This document shows, one piece after another, positions 36,136 to 44,702 of a DNA stretch of 64,000 nt; within the stretch, counting starts at the first letter, position 1, and each line of letters starts with the position of its first letter. Location: contig NZ_NOYI01000012.1 in the NCBI RefSeq assembly GCF_002258785.1, forward strand, positions 485,239-549,238, read 5' to 3'. A program made the position numbers and the translations under genes. Below the pieces are notes generated by a model. It was given only the letters and a program-made list of their open reading frames with translations. It was not told where the DNA came from and did no database searches. This DNA comes from Rhodococcus sp. 06-235-1A (GTDB lineage Bacteria; Actinomycetota; Actinomycetes; Mycobacteriales; Mycobacteriaceae).

Positions 36136-37038
36136 TCACGACCCCTGCGGACGGCCCTGCTCCAGGGCGAAGTCTTCACCGACAACGTCCCAGTCCGTAG
36201 CACCCGACCATCGAATGGCAGCTCGCGCCGATGCTGCCCGAACCACCTCGGCCAACCCGGGGTCGATTCCCACCTCGCCGCTCGCGAAGACGATGTGCTC
36301 CAGGAACGACAGGCACATATCCAGTCGGGCCTCGCCACCGTCGTACGTCCCCTGCTCGAATCCCGACGTCAACCCTGCCAGCGATGCACCGAGGGTCTCG
36401 ACGATGCCGTGTGCGTACGGCAGAAACCGAGCTGGTCGGATGCCGTGCGCCGCTGCGAATGCAGTCGCGTGCAGATGCGCATACATCCCTGCGAAGTAGA
36501 TGTCGAGCATTGCCAAGTCCAGTGCTGCTGGTACCGAATGATCTTCCCCGACAACATCACTCACACCGGCCATCGCGTCGAACATCGGTCCCAGCTCGGC
36601 GATATCGGCCTCGGAAGCCGCGTAGATGGCGAAGCTCTTGTCTGTCCCCACCAACGGGGTCGGCACCATCACCGCCCCGGACACATAACGAATACCCAGT
36701 GCGGCTGCGTGCCCGGCAGATTCGGCGGCGTGGGCGGGGGTCCCCGTCGACACGTTGACCACTACTCGATTCGCAACCACCGGCGCGATCTTCTCCAACA
36801 GCAGTCGGCTGGCAGCATGGTCGCGTACGCACACGACCACAAGATCGGTGCCGCGCAACGACTCTTCGAGTGATTCGATCAGGTCGATTCCACTGGCCCC
36901 GAGTTCCTCACGAGACCGTGCGGACCGATTCCATGCCAGCACCTCGAATCCGTTCGATGCGGCCGCGCGCGCGATCGCTGTGCCCATTGCACCGAGGCCG
37001 AGGACGGTGACGGTCGATCTATCGTCGGTATTGGTCAT
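36136..37038 (-). CDS. NADP-dependent imine-reductase-like / beta-hydroxyacid dehydrogenase family oxidoreductase
   Basis: A 300-residue protein. The N-terminal Rossmann domain has GLGAMGTAIARAAASNGFEV with a following WNRSAR loop that favours NADP. The linker and C-terminal helices contain SGAVMVPTPLVGTDKSF and ALDLAMLDIYFAGMYAHLHA, which resemble bacterial imine reductases more than 3-hydroxyisobutyrate dehydrogenases. The lysine of classical hydroxyacid dehydrogenases is not at its usual place. ATG 37038 is chosen; the frame runs open to 37245. It diverges from an HxlR regulator across a perfect inverted repeat. Confidence 0.78.
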   Translation of the reverse strand: MTNTDDRSTVTVLGLGAMGTAIARAAASNGFEVLAWNRSARSREELGASGIDLIESLEESLRGTDLVVVCVRDHAASRLLLEKIAPVVANRVVVNVSTGTPAHAAESAGHAAALGIRYVSGAVMVPTPLVGTDKSFAIYAASEADIAELGPMFDAMAGVSDVVGEDHSVPAALDLAMLDIYFAGMYAHLHATAFAAAHGIRPARFLPYAHGIVETLGASLAGLTSGFEQGTYDGGEARLDMCLSFLEHIVFASGEVGIDPGLAEVVRAASARAAIRWSGATDWDVVGEDFALEQGRPQGS

Positions 37039-37074
37039 GACTGAAATGATCGTCCCGAGATCGATGGTCGTCGA

Positions 37075-37096
37075 GTACGCACAATGAAGTGCGTAC
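37075..37096. promoter_or_regulatory. HxlR operator candidate GTACGCAC-N6-GTGCGTAC
   Basis: Perfect eight-base arms at 37075-37082 and 37089-37096 flank a six-base spacer, midway between the divergent oxidoreductase and HxlR genes. HxlR proteins bind symmetric sites of this size next to their own genes. Confidence 0.75.
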
Positions 37097-37121
37097 GCAC
37101 CCGAAGGTGAGCGAGGCAGTG

Positions 37122-37475
37122 ATGAACGATCGACGCAAATGCGGCGTGAACGTGGTGTTCGACCTGGTCGGGTCGAAATGGAAGCCGACGATTCTGTGGC
37201 GGCTGAGCGAGGGGGATCGACGGTTCGCCGAGCTACGGCGAGCAATCGGGCCTATTTCCGAAAAGGTTCTGACAGAACAGTTGCGCGAACTCAGCCGAGA
37301 CGGGCTCGTCCTGCGCACGGCCGGCAACGGTTTCCCACTGCGGGTCGACTACCGCCTCACCGCTGACGGGGCCGAGTTGAACTCGTTACTCGATCCCATT
37401 GCCGAGTGGGGTGAGCGCGTCGGGGCAGGAACTGTCACTGTGCAAGCCGACGGCACCGACCCCGATGCACCATGA
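37122..37475 (+). CDS. HxlR family transcriptional regulator
   Basis: A 117-residue single-domain winged-helix protein: CGVNVVFDLVGSKWKPTILW at the N-terminus, RFAELRRAIGPISEKVLTEQ as the recognition region, and LREL...YRLTADGAEL forming the wing. The N-terminal cysteine is the redox- or electrophile-sensing residue in some members. ATG 37122 is preferred; GTG 37089 would put the start codon inside the palindromic operator. It probably represses the divergent imine-reductase-like gene in response to a small ligand or aldehyde-type stress. Confidence 0.88.
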   Translation: MNDRRKCGVNVVFDLVGSKWKPTILWRLSEGDRRFAELRRAIGPISEKVLTEQLRELSRDGLVLRTAGNGFPLRVDYRLTADGAELNSLLDPIAEWGERVGAGTVTVQADGTDPDAP

Positions 37476-37497
37476 CCATGCTCCATGCCGTCGGGTG

Positions 37498-38295
37498 TCA
37501 CTCGAGATCGAGCATCAACGCTCGGTGATCGGACACTTCCGGACTCACGACGATCTCGAAACTCCGTACCGCGGCCGGGGAGGACACCAGCAGATAGCTG
37601 GCGCTGCGAACCGGCTTGGTGTAGATCGACGTTCGAGTGTCGGCTTCTCCGACGAGATCGATCATCCCGTGCTCGGCCAGCATCGTGAACGTTTCACTCG
37701 ACGGCAGCAGGTTCAGGTCGCCGCACAGTACGGTGACATCGCTCGTCGTGCGAACGTACTTCACCACATCCACCAACCTGCGCGCCTGCTCGGCCCGAAT
37801 CGGACTGTCGCCCTTCCCTGCTGGATCACGCAATCCATGCACCTGGATGACGGACACGAACCTTTCGCCGACACGATCACGAACGGTGACCGTCAAAGCA
37901 GCTCTCGGACGGTCGTCCACGCTCCACTCGGCGTGATCGACGAACCGGGAACGAACGAATCTAGCGTCGAGGCCGACCACGGGAAAGTCGTCACGCACCC
38001 AGGTCGCGATACCGAAGTCCTGTCTCAGTTCGACGCCGTCACCGTCGGTGACAGGTCCGGCGTCGTTGGCGACGAAGTACGGCGTGTGTCCGGGGAGCAC
38101 TGCGGACACGTCATCGAACAGATTCAGGCGTTGGGGCAGAGAACGCTCGCCGTCGGCGAACGTCGCCCAGCCCGATCGACCCGGAGTACGAGTTACCTCC
38201 TGAAGGCAAAAGACGTCGGCGTCAACGTCTTCGAGCCACGGCGCGAGCTCGTCGAACACAGCGCCGCCCCAGGCATTGATCGACACGATCTTCAC
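37498..38295 (-). CDS. Endonuclease/exonuclease/phosphatase (EEP) family hydrolase
   Basis: A 265-residue EEP-fold protein with the family's spaced metal/catalytic motifs: KIVSINAWGG (Asn), VFCLQEV (Glu), VIQVHGL, VLCGDLNLLP (GDxN) and a terminal VSDHRALML (SDH). No signal peptide or membrane helix is seen. Members cleave phosphodiesters or phosphomonoesters in nucleic acids, lipids or small molecules, and the sequence does not narrow this down. It is convergent with the HxlR gene and has no operon partner. Confidence 0.85.
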   Translation of the reverse strand: MKIVSINAWGGAVFDELAPWLEDVDADVFCLQEVTRTPGRSGWATFADGERSLPQRLNLFDDVSAVLPGHTPYFVANDAGPVTDGDGVELRQDFGIATWVRDDFPVVGLDARFVRSRFVDHAEWSVDDRPRAALTVTVRDRVGERFVSVIQVHGLRDPAGKGDSPIRAEQARRLVDVVKYVRTTSDVTVLCGDLNLLPSSETFTMLAEHGMIDLVGEADTRTSIYTKPVRSASYLLVSSPAAVRSFEIVVSPEVSDHRALMLDLE

Positions 38296-38412
38296 GGCGT
38301 CATGATGGCAGAGGAAGTCGACGCACGACAGTCCATTTCGATGCTGCGGTCAGGATCCGCGCAGAGTCGCGGCCGCTGTGTCCAGTGGACGCAGCGGCCG
38401 CAGACTTCGGTT

Positions 38413-38452
38413 GTGCGCGTTTTGCGTAGCTGGAGCTACGCAAAACGCGCAC
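38413..38452. terminator. Perfect 19-bp stem hairpin
   Basis: Arms beginning GTGCGCGTTTTGCGTAGCT and ending with its exact complement flank a two-base loop. It lies between the 5' side of the EEP gene and the 3' end of the ABC-transporter operon on the minus strand, six bases after that operon's stop. No U-run follows on either strand, so it may act as an mRNA 3' end stabiliser or factor-dependent terminator. The remaining gap (38296-38412) shows nothing else I can name. Confidence 0.7.
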
Positions 38453-38458
38453 GACCCG

Positions 38459-39565
38459 TTATTCGTTGTAGCCGAAGATCGCGTTCCAGGCCTCCTGGTC
38501 ATCGGCGGAGTTCTCGATCGACTCCGACTGAGTGATTCGGTTGACCTTGGGGTCGGTGAACTCCGGCAGCTCGATTCCGCGGATCACCGGCGGATCGATG
38601 TCGTTGCGCACCGAGTACTCACCGAGATCGCTGAACACCTGCTGCCCCCTCTTGGAGAGGTTCCAATTCAGGAACACCTTGGCGGCCGCAATGTTTTTCG
38701 CTGTGGACGCAACACCGGTGTAGTAGTCGTAGGCGGTGAGACCCTCTTCCGGTACCACGAAGTTGACCGGCGCATTCTCGTTGTTGGCGATGTTGACGCT
38801 GCTCACCACCACGGTCCCAGCTTCGATCTCGCCGCGGGCCAGCGCATCGAGCTGGGCTCCGATGGAATCGAACACCCTCGCCTCCGAGGAGTACTCACGG
38901 AGGTAGTCGTCGCCGAGCACCTCGCGCTGGAACCGAGTCAGCGCCAGCGCGCTACCGCCGGCTCCGGCCTGAGCGATACCGAGATTGCCCTTCCACCGGT
39001 CGTCGAGAAGATTCGCCCACGAGGTCGGCCTGTCGTCGCCCTCGATGAGTGCACTGTTGTAGCCCATCGTGTAGATCGGGTCGAAGGTGCGGTAGTAGTT
39101 CCCGCCGTCGAACACCACGTCGTCCTGCAAGTCCGTGGCCGTCGGCGGCGTGTAGGGCTGGAACACACCGCGCTCGCTGAAGCCGCTGACGAAGCCGGCA
39201 TCGGAGATCCGCACGACGTCCGCGTCGAGACGGCCCGCGCCGTACTCGGCGACCAAACGCTCGTAGAGCCGGTTCGGAGTAAGGCGCACGAGCTTGACGT
39301 CGAGTCCTGTGTCCTTCTCGAAGTTCTTCAGCACCGTGGCCTCGGTGACCGCGGTGTAGCCGCTGTACAGAGTGATGCCGCCCTCTGCCTGGGCCTGCGT
39401 CCACAGATCGGGATCTGCGATCTGCTCACCGTCGATGACGAGGCCGTTGTCGGTGATGATCTCCTCGGCCGCCCGGGCCAAGGCGGGGCGTTCGGGTGGC
39501 GGCGAGCAGGCCGCGGCAGTTGCCACTGCGGCACCCAGCGCGATTGCTGTGACAAATTTTCTCAT
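38459..39565 (-). CDS. ABC transporter substrate-binding lipoprotein (Fbp/PotD-like class)
   Basis: A 368-residue type II binding protein. A signal peptide ends in ATAAACSPPPE (lipoprotein cysteine near residue 20). Then come ITLYSGYTAVTEATVLKNFE, LVAEYGAGRLDADVVRISDA and ARVFDSIGAQLDALARGEI, a layout shared with FbpA, phosphonate and tricarboxylate binding proteins. Ferric iron binders and organophosphonate binders have this shape, but no IdeR box is near and the operon begins with a PrpF-family isomerase. A tricarboxylate-like ligand is therefore equally plausible. It overlaps the permease stop by one base. Confidence 0.85.
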   Translation of the reverse strand: MRKFVTAIALGAAVATAAACSPPPERPALARAAEEIITDNGLVIDGEQIADPDLWTQAQAEGGITLYSGYTAVTEATVLKNFEKDTGLDVKLVRLTPNRLYERLVAEYGAGRLDADVVRISDAGFVSGFSERGVFQPYTPPTATDLQDDVVFDGGNYYRTFDPIYTMGYNSALIEGDDRPTSWANLLDDRWKGNLGIAQAGAGGSALALTRFQREVLGDDYLREYSSEARVFDSIGAQLDALARGEIEAGTVVVSSVNIANNENAPVNFVVPEEGLTAYDYYTGVASTAKNIAAAKVFLNWNLSKRGQQVFSDLGEYSVRNDIDPPVIRGIELPEFTDPKVNRITQSESIENSADDQEAWNAIFGYNE

Positions 39566-41325
39566 CAGACAGTTTCCTTGGATCCGAAGCGACGCGAGAG
39601 GACGGCGAGCACACCGATGACGACGCAGTACAGCAGGCTCAACTCGGCTGCAGACTGGAACGAGCCGTTGTCGTAGGCGTCGAAGATCGCGATCGACAGC
39701 AGCCGGGTGTCGGAGGTGAACAGGAACAGAGCCGCGGTGAGCTCACGCATGGACAGCATCAGCAGCAGCAGGAAGGTCGAGGACAGACCGACCTTGAGCA
39801 GCGGAGCGGTAACGAACGAGATCGCCCGGTGCCGCCGTGCACCCAACATCACTGCACTGTCTTCCAAGTCCTTGTCCAACTGGATGATCGACGCAGAGAC
39901 ACCGCGGTAGCCCTGCGGAATGGTGACTGCGACGAACGCGATCACCAGCACCGCAAGCGTTCCGTAGATCGGCAGCGGAAGCGCCAGCCACGTCCACAGC
40001 AGACCCAGGCCGAGCACGATGGCAGGAACGGCCAGCGGCAACATCGCCAGGTATTCCAACAGCTTTCGGCCCGGAGCGTTCGTACGGTATCGGGTGTACG
40101 CCAAGGCGAAGCAGAACGCGGTACCGATCGCGGCGGTGGCGACACCGACGATGACGCTGTTGGTCATCACGCTGTGGAAGTCGGCACTGCGCAACGTTTC
40201 TCCCAGTCCCCAGAACGACAGCGCACCGGAGTCGAAGAGCTGACCGATGTTCGCGACGTACGGGCTGGTCTGCAGCGCAGCCAACACCAGGGCGATGAGC
40301 GGTAGGAGGACGGCCAGGGTGAAGTACACCCACGCGAACACGGCAGCCGGGACACGCCATGCGCGCAGCGGAACCTGTCGTGCCCGAACACCTTTGCCGC
40401 TGACGGTGGTGTATTCCTTGCTGCTCATGGCGCGCTGCTGGAAGGCGACGACGGCGACGAGCAAGACGGTGAGTACCACTGCGACAGCGGCGGCGTCGTT
40501 ACCGCGGGCAGGCGATGCGTTCATCAGCCGGTAGATCAGAGTCGGCAGAGTATCGACCCCACCGGGAACACCGATCACCTGAGCCACCGGGAAGTTCTCC
40601 ACGGTGAGCGCGAAAACCAGGATTCCCGAGCCGATCACGGCAGGCATGACGAGCGGGAACGTGATCTTGCTGAGCATCTTCGTCAGCTTGGCACCGTGCA
40701 GACTCGCCGCGTCTTCCAGATCCGGATTCATCAACGACAGCGCGGAGTGAACCATCAGGAACGGATACGGCGCGTAGTAGATGCCGAGGATGAAGATCAT
40801 TCCGCCGAAGCTGTAGATGTCGATGAAGCCGGGAAGACCGATCGCGGCCAGAATCAGGTTGATGTAGCCGGTGGCCGGTCCGGCCAGCAATGCCCACGCC
40901 AGTGCCCCGACGAGCGCCGGGAGAAACAGCGGCGCAATACCGATGCCGTAGATCATCTTTCGACCCGGAACGTTGGTACGTGCCGCGAGGAAGGCGAGCG
41001 TGCACCCGATCGCCAGCGCGACGATGGATGACCCGATACCGACCAGTGCCGAATTCCACAGGGCACTCTGCGCGGTCGAGGATCCGAGCAGCGCGAAGTT
41101 GTCGAGGGTGAAGTTACCGAAGTCGAACAGCGATGTGCGCTCGGCGTTGTCGGTGAATGCGCCCATCACGATGAAGAACATCGGGAACAGCACGATCACG
41201 GTGAGCAGCGCCAACTGCAGAAGAGTCGGAATCCACTTCTTCAGACCGGGCCTGCGCTGGGGTGTCGGAGTGTCGACCGGCGGCTTCGTCGTGAGGACGG
41301 GCCGATCGTCGGTGGGGGCGCTCAT
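39565..41325 (-). CDS. ABC transporter permease, duplicated (FbpB-like)
   Basis: A 586-residue inner-membrane protein with about 12 hydrophobic helices in two homologous halves. Each half carries the EAA-loop region facing the ATPase: DLEDAASLHGAKLTKMLSKI near residue 215 and DLEDSAVMLGARRHRAISFV near residue 500. The N-terminal 30 residues are polar and proline-rich. This fused architecture is typical of Fbp/Sfu-type importers. It overlaps both neighbours and is plainly one unit with them. Confidence 0.92.
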   Translation of the reverse strand: MSAPTDDRPVLTTKPPVDTPTPQRRPGLKKWIPTLLQLALLTVIVLFPMFFIVMGAFTDNAERTSLFDFGNFTLDNFALLGSSTAQSALWNSALVGIGSSIVALAIGCTLAFLAARTNVPGRKMIYGIGIAPLFLPALVGALAWALLAGPATGYINLILAAIGLPGFIDIYSFGGMIFILGIYYAPYPFLMVHSALSLMNPDLEDAASLHGAKLTKMLSKITFPLVMPAVIGSGILVFALTVENFPVAQVIGVPGGVDTLPTLIYRLMNASPARGNDAAAVAVVLTVLLVAVVAFQQRAMSSKEYTTVSGKGVRARQVPLRAWRVPAAVFAWVYFTLAVLLPLIALVLAALQTSPYVANIGQLFDSGALSFWGLGETLRSADFHSVMTNSVIVGVATAAIGTAFCFALAYTRYRTNAPGRKLLEYLAMLPLAVPAIVLGLGLLWTWLALPLPIYGTLAVLVIAFVAVTIPQGYRGVSASIIQLDKDLEDSAVMLGARRHRAISFVTAPLLKVGLSSTFLLLLMLSMRELTAALFLFTSDTRLLSIAIFDAYDNGSFQSAAELSLLYCVVIGVLAVLSRRFGSKETV

Positions 41326-42437
41326 ACCGGCACCGCCTCGGAGGCGACGCGATCATCGACGAGAACCTGGGCTCCGCCGGCTACTGCAGTGACCCGTGCG
41401 CGTTCTCCCATTCCCAGGATTCGGCTGGCATGTCCGGTGGCGACGGCTTCGATCTCGGGGCCGTCGTCCAGTGTGACGCGGTACCGGATGGACGCTCCCT
41501 GGTAGCTGGCGACATCGACTGTGCCCATCCAGGACTGGCCATCGGGCTCGGCATCGTCCAACGGGGTGACCAACAGATCCTCGGGCCGCAGGCACACCAC
41601 GACCGGACCGTCGCCCGCCGGCGCTGCATCGACCGACACTGCAATCTGCCCGAAGTCCGTCAGCTCCATCGTCGAGCGCGGTCCCGACGCAGGCGTGGCG
41701 CGGAAGATGTTGCCGACACCGAGGAACTCGGCCACCGAGGCGGACATCGGCGAGGTGTAGATGTCCTCGGGGGTACCGATCTGCACGATTCGGCCGTTCT
41801 GCATCAACGCGATTCGGTCGGCGAGGGCAAACGCCTCGACCTGATCGTGTGTCACGTAGACGGTCGTCAGTCCGAGTCGGAGCTGAAGTTCTCGCAATTC
41901 CATCCGAAGTCGTTCGCGCAGTCGGGCATCGAGGTTCGACAGCGGCTCGTCGAGGAGCAGCACGCTGGGGCGCATCACCAACGACCGAGCCAGCGCCACC
42001 CGCTGCATCTGACCACCACTGAGCAAGCTCGCTCCGCGATGCGCCATTTCACCCAACCCGACGAGGTCGAGGGCCTCGAGAACGCGCTGGTTCATTTCGG
42101 TCTTGTTGACCTTCTGCATCTTCAACGAGAAAGACACGTTGTCGAACACGGTCCGGTGCGGCCACACCGCGTAGGACTGAAAGACCATGCCCACGTTGCG
42201 TTTGTGCGGCGGGATCGTCTTGTTCTTGTCGGAGTCGTGGACCACACGATCGCCGATCGTGATGCGCCCGGCGCTGGGGGTCTCGAGCCCTGCCACACAG
42301 CGCATCGTGCTGGTCTTACCGCAGCCGGACTGCCCCAGCAACACCAGGGATTCTCCGTCGGCGATCTCCAGGTCGAGGTCGCGGACAACAGTGTTTCCCG
42401 AGTAAGCGAGGCTCAGATTCTCGATGCTAACCTTCAT
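41322..42437 (-). CDS. ABC transporter ATP-binding protein (FbpC/PotA-like)
   Basis: A 371-residue ATPase with Walker A GQSGCGKTS (about residues 35-43), Q-loop MVFQSYAVWPHR, signature LLSGGQMQRVALARSL, Walker B VLLLDEPLSNLD and the H-switch VYVTHDQ. The C-terminal third is a TOBE/OB-type regulatory domain (VCLRPEDLLV). It powers the two-domain permease encoded next. It starts 45 bases after the PrpF-family gene on the same strand, so the isomerase and transporter are probably one transcript. Confidence 0.93.
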   Translation of the reverse strand: MKVSIENLSLAYSGNTVVRDLDLEIADGESLVLLGQSGCGKTSTMRCVAGLETPSAGRITIGDRVVHDSDKNKTIPPHKRNVGMVFQSYAVWPHRTVFDNVSFSLKMQKVNKTEMNQRVLEALDLVGLGEMAHRGASLLSGGQMQRVALARSLVMRPSVLLLDEPLSNLDARLRERLRMELRELQLRLGLTTVYVTHDQVEAFALADRIALMQNGRIVQIGTPEDIYTSPMSASVAEFLGVGNIFRATPASGPRSTMELTDFGQIAVSVDAAPAGDGPVVVCLRPEDLLVTPLDDAEPDGQSWMGTVDVASYQGASIRYRVTLDDGPEIEAVATGHASRILGMGERARVTAVAGGAQVLVDDRVASEAVPV

Positions 42438-42482
42438 GATCTTCCTTTTCTTCAGTCGTCGAAGCCGTGTTCACAGGTCGAG

Positions 42483-43613
42483 CTATCCGATCGAAAGTGC
42501 TTTCGCCGCAACGGAAACGAACAATTCTGCCGTCGCGATCCGTCGTGCAGCGCGGTGCAGGGTCACGCTGGTGAGGTTGCCGTCCGCAGCGATGTCGACA
42601 TCGACGGCCAACACACCTGCCGGCGTCCCCAGACGCAGGGTCGAGGTGGCGGCACCCTGGACGACCCGATCCACCACACCGCCGCGCACGGTTGCGGCAG
42701 CGGCCACCGCGACCGCCGACGTCAGGCCGATGGACGGATGTGGTGCCATCATCGAGAGCATGCGCACGCAGACGTCGTACTCGCCGGCCGAGACGAGTGT
42801 TCCGTCCTCGAGGTGGTAGTCCACCGGAGGAGCGATGATGCCGACCTTCGGCACTGCGTGCGTGATCGGATCCTGCGGGCGCGACAGTCCCATGAGCAGT
42901 GCAGCACTGCGGCGCAATTCGACAAGTAGCGGAACACGTTCCGTCAGTTCGGCAGCGGTCTCGGCCCCGGTCATACCCAGGTCGGATGCATCGAACAACG
43001 CAGCGGGAGCACCTGCGACCACCATCGTGCCGCGGTACTGCGATCCATGTAGCTCCACGGCGTCCTCCACCGCCCCGGTGGGGAGCAACCGAGTGCGGTC
43101 GGAACCGAGGTCGATGAACGTCAGTCCGACCGGAACGCCGAGAGCCGACGTTCCGGCGACCTGGGCCGACCCCTCGGACGGAACGACGCCGCCCGGTGTA
43201 TCGATCTCGGTGAGAAGCACCGCACCGGTGTTGCGGTTACGAAGCCGCACGACGGTGGTGATCGGATCGATCGCCACCAGTCCTTGCTGGAGTGCGTACA
43301 GGCCGATCGCGGTGGCGCAGTTGCCACAGTTGCTTCCCCACTCCACCTTTCGGTCACCGATGGCGACCTGAGCGAAGAGGTAGTCCACGTCGATGCCGTC
43401 CTCGGAGGACCTGCTGACGATGGCCGCCTTCGAGGTGGTCGAACTGCCGCCACCGACGCCGTCGAGCTGGCGGGGGTCGCCGGATCCGAAGGCGGAGACC
43501 AGAATCTCGTCCAGAGATCCTGCTTGTTCGATCAGTGGCTCGACGTCGACGGAGCTGAAGAGCCAGCATTTGCTGGTCCCGCCCCTCATCCACGTGCCAC
43601 GCAGTGAATACAT
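42483..43613 (-). CDS. PrpF family isomerase (4-oxalomesaconate tautomerase / methylaconitate isomerase-like), copy 1
   Basis: A 376-residue protein of the PrpF branch of the DAP-epimerase fold: LRGTWMRGGTSKCWLF at the N-terminus, DGVGGGSSTTSKAAIV, EWGSNCGNCATAIGLYAL, IDTPGGVVPSEG and the C-terminal MMAPHPSIGLTSAVAVAAAA. The family shifts double bonds in unsaturated tri- or dicarboxylates such as oxalomesaconate or 2-methylaconitate. It heads an operon with an ABC importer and is divergent from a LysR gene. A closely similar paralogue lies at 44703-45839. No prpC/prpD or gallate-pathway gene is nearby, so the acid is unassigned. Confidence 0.88.
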   Translation of the reverse strand: MYSLRGTWMRGGTSKCWLFSSVDVEPLIEQAGSLDEILVSAFGSGDPRQLDGVGGGSSTTSKAAIVSRSSEDGIDVDYLFAQVAIGDRKVEWGSNCGNCATAIGLYALQQGLVAIDPITTVVRLRNRNTGAVLLTEIDTPGGVVPSEGSAQVAGTSALGVPVGLTFIDLGSDRTRLLPTGAVEDAVELHGSQYRGTMVVAGAPAALFDASDLGMTGAETAAELTERVPLLVELRRSAALLMGLSRPQDPITHAVPKVGIIAPPVDYHLEDGTLVSAGEYDVCVRMLSMMAPHPSIGLTSAVAVAAAATVRGGVVDRVVQGAATSTLRLGTPAGVLAVDVDIAADGNLTSVTLHRAARRIATAELFVSVAAKALSIG

Positions 43614-43742
43614 CCTCGGATACCTTCCGATCGTTGCTCTCGAAAACGTTCTTGGAGTTGAACATTCGAGGGAGCGGTGCGCTCATGTGACGCAGCTCTC
43701 GTGCGGTTGCTGTACATAGCCTGCATCACACAGCCGTCGAGT

Positions 43743-43754
43743 ACAATTACGAAA
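43743..43754. promoter_or_regulatory. ACAATTACGAAA motif in prpF1/LysR divergent promoter
   Basis: This 12-mer occurs about 40 bases before the LysR start and 130 bases before prpF copy 1. An identical 12-mer lies upstream of prpF copy 2 at 45899. The surrounding 182-base gap (43614-43795) has no gene. It may be part of a LysR recognition site. Confidence 0.45.
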
Positions 43755-43795
43755 AAGTCGAGATCCCTTAACTTTCACTTAAAGGTGGTTCGATC

Positions 43796-44692
43796 ATGTT
43801 CGACACCCGACGCTTACTGCTGTTGGTCGAGGTGGTGCGCACCGGGTCCATCACCGGGGCTGCAACTCGGTTGAGCTTCACCACATCTGCGGTGTCGCAG
43901 CAGTTGAGCAAGCTCGAGCTCGAGGCCGGCCAACCCCTGCTGGAACGACACGCTCGCGGGGTGCGCCTGACCGAGGCAGGCGAAGTCCTGGTTCGGCACG
44001 CCGAGCGCATCGAGACTCAATTACTTGCTGCGCGTAACGAACTCGAAGATCTATCCGGCCTACGCGCCGGTACATTGAGAATCGGCACGTTTCCGACGGC
44101 CGGTGCCAGCTTGCTACCACCGGTGGTGAAGCTGTTCAAATCGCGCCATCCGGCCGTCGCGCTGACGGTGCGCAGCTCGCGATTCGCCGGGCTGCGGGGA
44201 ATGCTCGACACCCGTGAGGTGGAGCTGTCCCTGCTCTGGGATTACGAGTGGGCCAGAATCACCGACTCGGACCTGACGGTGCACCAACTCATCATCGACC
44301 CACCGATGCTGGTCGTTGCAGTCAATCATCATTTGGCCGAACGTGATTCGGTGGACATGACCGAACTCGAACACGAGCAGTGGATCACCCGGGAAGACAC
44401 TCATCCTGTCGGTGCTGCGCTCGAGCGCGCATGTCACGCTGCCGGCTTCTCCCCCACCGTCTCGTTCGCCGCGAACGACTACCAGGAAGCACAGGCAATG
44501 GTTGCGGTGGATCTGGGCGTCTCGTTCGCACCGCGCATGGCGCTGTCCAATATTCGTGACGATGTGCGATTGGTCCCGTTGACGGGCGCACCGTCGCGGC
44601 GAATATTGTTGTCGCACTTGGCCGAACAGAAGCTCTCGCCGAGCGCGACGGTACTACTGAGGATCTTCCAGGATGTCGCCGCGCGGTTCTGA
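43796..44692 (+). CDS. LysR family regulator of the prpF1-ABC transporter module
   Basis: A 298-residue LysR protein: MFDTRRLLLLVEVVRTGSIT, then AATRLSFTTSAVSQQLSKLELEAG (recognition helix) and LLERHARGVRLTEAGEVLV. The effector domain begins at GTLRIGTFPTAGASLLPP. It is clearly related to the LysR at 47468-48403: both share the GTFPT/GSFPT start, LLWDYEW/LLWSYAW, and the ANDYQEAQAMVA/AHDYQEIEAMVA stretch. It diverges from the prpF1-ABC operon and converges on prpF copy 2. Its ligand is likely the acid handled by that operon. Confidence 0.9.
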   Translation: MFDTRRLLLLVEVVRTGSITGAATRLSFTTSAVSQQLSKLELEAGQPLLERHARGVRLTEAGEVLVRHAERIETQLLAARNELEDLSGLRAGTLRIGTFPTAGASLLPPVVKLFKSRHPAVALTVRSSRFAGLRGMLDTREVELSLLWDYEWARITDSDLTVHQLIIDPPMLVVAVNHHLAERDSVDMTELEHEQWITREDTHPVGAALERACHAAGFSPTVSFAANDYQEAQAMVAVDLGVSFAPRMALSNIRDDVRLVPLTGAPSRRILLSHLAEQKLSPSATVLLRIFQDVAARF

Positions 44693-44702
44693 GGCCACGA
44701 AC

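Noticed and set aside
38378..39676. A 432-codon plus-strand frame opposite the ABC binding-protein gene
   Set aside because: Antisense shadow of a high-GC gene; no recognisable motif, and the opposite strand has signal peptide and binding-protein motifs.
38459..42437. Calling the ABC transporter a ferric iron importer
   Set aside because: The architecture fits, but no IdeR box is present and the operon starts with a PrpF-family isomerase, so I left the substrate open.
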